DNA from: Schistosoma haematobium
Taxonomy: Eukaryota; Platyhelminthes; Trematoda; Strigeidida; Schistosomatidae
Direction of reading: 5' to 3'
NCBI RefSeq assembly: GCF_000699445.3
Contig: NC_067195.1
Location: forward strand, 59,681,591 to 59,745,590
DNA: 64,000 nucleotides
A program made the position numbers and the translations under genes. Under the pieces are notes generated by a model that saw only the letters and a program-made list of their open reading frames with translations, made no database searches and was not told the origin of the DNA. Below, piece by piece: positions 38,614 through 64,000 of this stretch (the first letter of the stretch is position 1; each line of letters opens with the position of its first letter).

Positions 38614-41398
38614 GTTCGTTTCCCTGTTGCTATCAAACATTTGAATAGACTGGTAAGTGGAAAGACAGTGCTTTCGTTCGAATGTCTAATGAGGCTGCTC
38701 CTCTCGTAGCCTCGACGTTAAACAACTTGCTGCAATTCAATAAAATAATAAAATGTAAGTCATCCCCATATTTAGGTCTAATAAAATACCGTATATATAC
38801 GTTGTCTTATAAGGTATTCATTTTCTGTGGTGGTCCTTATATATGAGTTATTTCCCTGATTATTCTCATGATCTATCTGCGCCAAACGAAGCTCAATTTG
38901 TGGTTGCAAATAAGGATGTCAAAAAACAGTCCACGTGGCTTCCCATAGATCAGCGTTTTCCTGGGCTCCATACTTCAAGACAAAATCGGGTGTGACTATA
39001 ATTTATGGACGACCTCTAATCGATATTAGAGTGACCCTGAGAATGTCCATTTAATGACTAGGATCAAATGACCGTTGTAAACTAGTGTGAGGAATCAGAG
39101 GTGTGATTTATTGCTGATGGTCAAGGTTGGTATCAGAATTAGGGTTTCCATCACGAAAAAAATCCCATGTGATCTGTCAAAGTTTTGCTGCTTGAATGCT
39201 TGTCTGCTTGCTATACCAGTGACTCGTAATGGGGAGTTTCAATCTTACTTTCTTGTTGCATTGACATATTCGTATTACACTGAAGAGTGCATTTTGCTTG
39301 AGTTTTAACCATATCATGAGTGATACCCTCAAATAATGGATTATGGCTGCGGCAATCTTACTACAGCCTGCATACAAGTACCAGTTCCATCTGAATTTGT
39401 TATACTTTGACGAAATTATGTTCAGCTACAAGTTTTAGGATTGACACTTACCTACCAAAAGCACACAGACAACATAGACCTGTTACTTTAAGGTGACTAA
39501 TCATTCAGTGTACTGAAGCAAATAATTAGGGTTGCAAACTGTGTACCTCATTACTTCCCGTTTGTAAGTTTCGTGCTTAGATTGATAACTAAGTAGTGAC
39601 CGAGTGTTCGGATCACTGTCTTCTGAGTTTTGTATCGACCGTGTTGGGCTATACCCCAGCCTACATTGTCTGCTACGATAGCGTTTACTGATTCATGAAA
39701 CAGACACCCAAAGAACTTTTTTGACAGTTTTGTTGCAATCTGGGTCGCTAGGTTCAATCATCACCACTGTTCCGGCTACAAGTTCAGATCCCACTAAGTA
39801 AAAAAGCTAAGGTAAATTTTCCTTCAACCGTCTCATTAATTAATATCCTTCAGAACGTCGCTACATATTAAATTGCTAGTGTACCAAAGTATAGTCTGTG
39901 TCATGTCTAGTCGTAAAAGGCTTGAAGATGTAAACATACCGGCCTCTCGAGATAATAAGTCGTCTAACTATAAACGCAACTATTTCTCTCGAATTGTATT
40001 TTGGTTGCCTTACCTTTTTGTTTAATCCCTTACCACCTCTACTACTTTAGGCTTTGTCTTGACAATTTTATTTTGCTGTGCTGGTGAGGTATAAGGATTT
40101 GAACCGGTATGCACATGTGCCAGTTTCTACGTTGTCTGACTAACTCATTTCCAAATTCACAACTCTACCAACCACCTACTTCAAAACCTCGGACATTTCG
40201 CTATCTTTCTTAATATTGTCTATATACATATATATACTTTGAGTTATATGCCTCAAAAATAGTGAGAGCATTTACGACAGGAACATCATATTGGATATGT
40301 AAAAGCAGTATTTTTTTAAAATGTTGATTTCAGCAAGCATGTGATTTGAATCATAAGTGACTTATATGTATTTAATAATTTTATCATCCTAATGTGAATA
40401 CTCACAGTTCAACAGAAAGTAAACATGCTTTCTCTCATCGTGCATTTGTTAGTAGTAGGATAAAAATTCTGCTAGTATACTACCAGACTATATATCGTTT
40501 GTAAATGCGACGTCTCGGGGAAGGGACCAAATCCTGCTAGTTTAAATGGTACATCAAGTTACATATCTTATAACTTGATGGATAAACATACTACAAAATT
40601 TCGTTGTATTAGCTGCTATCAGCAGTACTAATTTGTGTTGCTACTGTATTATGGAAGGCTAGCCATGTAGAAACCGTGTTACTGCTGACCTGTTTTCAAG
40701 CAGTGATAAACCAAAATGAAAGCATTCCATTATATGGAAATTGCCGCATTGTTTCATATTACGTAATGACTTTGTTATAGAGCCATTAAAACGGAATACT
40801 GAACACCTACTCCATCCTAGTATATGACTCAAACGTGCATCAACGACCTCAACAATGATGGGTAGGTGCCTCAACAAAGTCAGTCTGGGATGTGTAATTC
40901 TAAACATATCTTAATTTACTACAACACAATGAAGGTCTACATATGGAATGTGAGTCGCATCTATTGTATCATTGATAGCAACGCTACTCAGTACTCAAAG
41001 TCTTTACTAAGGTACAAAAACGTAGCCATATTTACGCAAGACGCAAAAACAAGTTATTTTACTTTGGATAAACTTTCCTCATACATCATTGTAACATGAA
41101 CTTCTTAATTCGTTCATTTTTATGAATAGGTGAAGTCTTAGCAGACAATAAGCGACTATTTCGAATAAGCAGATACCTACGAAATTCAACTCGTGCATCA
41201 CATGAAGAAAACCAAACCATAGCAACAATAAAGCGTGTTACAGCCCTAAACGCCCGCAAAGGAATGGATTTTACCAATAGTTCAGTAAGAAAATCATTAC
41301 CCCAAGCTGTCCGAAGGCGTAAACATAACTTCCAGAAACGAATTGCAGCAATTAAAAAGACCAACTTGAATTTCAGATTTCATGAGACCGACCACTAA
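38488..41398 (+). CDS. RRM protein, NIFK/Nop15-like (3 exons)
   Basis: Exons 38488-38613, 38649-38754 and 41130-41398 join in frame to give 166 residues. Residues 5-81 form one RRM: RNP2-like LVVLHITRLP, the helix ELRKYIEQFGKV, RNP1-like KDSAFVRMS, and the closing LQFNKIIKC. The layout SKKTGKWKDSAFVRM resembles NIFK (MKI67-FHA-interacting nucleolar protein) and yeast Nop15. The C-terminal half is basic (RKSLPQAVRRRKHNFQKR). A nucleolar, ribosome-biogenesis role is inferred from that family. The frame is also open upstream to about 38402 without an ATG; 38488 is the first Met. Intron 1 is only 35 bases; reading through it shifts frame. Intron 2 (2.4 kb) contains repeat DNA. The gene converges on ACBD3. 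Domain call is firm; the subfamily is tentative. Confidence 0.82.
38614..38648 (+). other. 35-base mini-intron
   Basis: It begins gttcgt and ends tttgaatag. Removing it restores a continuous RRM (SKK joined to TGKWKDSAFV). Very short 5' introns are known in schistosome genes. Confidence 0.8.
38649..38754 (+). CDS. RRM gene exon 2
   Basis: It encodes TGKWKDSAFVRMSNEAA to NKIIK and ends with one base of a Cys codon before the donor gtaagt. Confidence 0.82.
38755..41129. other. RRM gene intron 2 with repeats
   Basis: It holds a diverged interspersed repeat at 38985-39160 (homologue of 3080-3235) and an RTE 3'-tail copy near 40060-40160. Other short open frames are without domains. Confidence 0.55.
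40060..40160 (+). mobile_element. RTE-clade 3' untranslated tail copy
   Basis: TGCTGGTGAGGTATAAGGA, GAACCGGTATGCACATGTGC and CTACGTTGTCTGACTAAC match the 50390-50470 tail of an RTE-like element. The coding part is not visible upstream. Confidence 0.6.
41130..41398 (+). CDS. RRM gene exon 3
   Basis: The acceptor is atgaatag. Two bases complete the Cys codon, then EVLADNKRLFRISRYLR to HETDH and TAA. It is strongly basic in its second half. Confidence 0.8.
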
Positions 41399-41502
41399 TA
41401 TATCATAAAAAATTTTAAACCCAGTAAAAAACTTAATTTTCCAAATGATGTTTACTGTGCAATGTTGACACTAGTTATTATAAAAAGGCACTTTGAACCA
41501 TT

Positions 41503-41508
41503 TTTATT
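41503..41508 (-). other. Polyadenylation signal AATAAA for ACBD3
   Basis: A canonical signal on the minus strand lies about 105 bases after the ACBD3 stop codon. It falls within the 215-base gap between the two convergent stop codons. Confidence 0.6.
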
Positions 41509-41613
41509 AAACTTATAAAGAAAGTAGAAGTACAGAAAAAAGTTAGGAAATTATGGTGCACAGCCAAATTTTTGACAAACTGCATAGATTTTCCACCTTG
41601 GAAAATGAACACT

Positions 41614-63344
<21,731 letters not shown>

Positions 63345-64000
63345 TTTAGTACAGCTTGCCAGTTGGACATGTAACGCTATTATTTAAAGCTCCCACATCA
63401 TGTGAATAAATCATCCGTCCACAAATTGTACAAATGCTTTTCAACAGATTATAAGAAGCTTTCTTTCAACAAGCTTCCGTGTCTAGCAGTAGTGAAACTC
63501 CAATTTCTTTGGGAAGGGACCGAGTATATGAAATAAATAAAAGTCTACGAATTAATGTTTTTCAAGTACATAGAAATATAGCAAGTTTCCTTCTGACGGG
63601 CTATAGGCAAGTTACCTGGACTACACCAACCTTTAGAGAATCCCAAGACTTGACTGCTTGTGATGAGGAGAAATTATGCTCACAGTTCACTTTAGTACGC
63701 TGTACCTCTAATTTCCAGGTATTCCCCATAAAATTGGTGATGGGACCAGACTTTAGTAAGTATTCTGCAGAAAGCATAAAGGTTTCTAGGATGTAGTAGG
63801 TCAATAAAATAATAAGTCTAAGTAGCCTACATTCGGAAAAGTAGTTCCATTGACTTACAGTGTTTAGCATAAACTTATTTCGTAAGCGATTTTTACATTA
63901 TACACATTTTTTATAATTTCAATAATTCTATCAAGTTGTTACTGATGACTAGAATATCGTTAAGTTCAATGTTTCTCCTTACATTACCTGTTTGTCTCTA
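63345..64000. other. ACBD3 upstream flank with one possible exon
   Basis: This should hold the ACBD3 promoter and 5' UTR, but no clear TATA element stands out. Segment 63607-63718 on the plus strand (acceptor gggctatag, donor gtattc) is open for QVTWTTPTFRESQDLTACDE and KLCSQFTLVRCTSNFQ. The minus strand there is also open between splice-like sites. I cannot tell which is real, if either. Confidence 0.3.

Overview
The window looks like a piece of a schistosome (trematode flatworm) chromosome. The case rests on AT-rich DNA, split genes with tiny 5' exons and a 35-base intron, and a repeat set typical of schistosomes: RTE-clade (SR2-like) and CR1-clade retroposon fragments, Penelope-like GIY-YIG remnants, and tRNA-derived SINE copies with a decayed hammerhead-ribozyme core. 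I cannot name the species from sequence alone.

Three protein-coding genes were rebuilt by hand from splice sites, reading-frame phase and domain matches. (1) 1712-28215, plus strand: a FERM-domain protein, 5'-partial because its first exons lie left of the window. Fourteen exons in phase encode 2,272 residues here: the last FERM lobe, split over small exons, then about 2,100 residues of Ser/Asn/Thr-rich, probably disordered tail on large exons. (2) 38488-41398, plus strand: a 166-residue RRM protein of NIFK/Nop15 type in three exons, with a 35-base first intron. (3) 63344-41614, minus strand: a complete ten-exon orthologue of ACBD3/GCP60 (489 residues) with acyl-CoA-binding, Q and GOLD domains in order. 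Genes 2 and 3 converge, with 215 bases between their stop codons.

Layout: 1-28.4 kb is the FERM gene, with hairpins, microsatellites, a Penelope remnant, two RTE fragments and hammerhead SINEs in its introns. 28.4-38.4 kb is a gene-poor stretch of degenerate repeats, including an LTR-like fragment and a retroposon C-terminal tail. 38.5-41.4 kb is the RRM gene. 41.6-63.3 kb is ACBD3, whose introns hold RTE fragments on both strands, a long TAT-type repeat, a Penelope fragment with one in-frame stop, a perfect 72-bp inverted repeat, and a CR1-like element with an internal deletion. 63.35-64.0 kb is the upstream flank of ACBD3 and may hold one exon of a neighbouring gene.

The genes do not form an obvious shared pathway. 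From family knowledge, the FERM protein would act at the membrane-cytoskeleton interface, ACBD3 at the Golgi, and the RRM protein in the nucleolus. I found no CRISPR array, operon or other prokaryote-type system, and no convincing new multi-gene system. The more unusual items are the Cys/His clusters in the FERM-protein tail, the perfect palindrome, the paired hairpins and the several hammerhead-like motifs.
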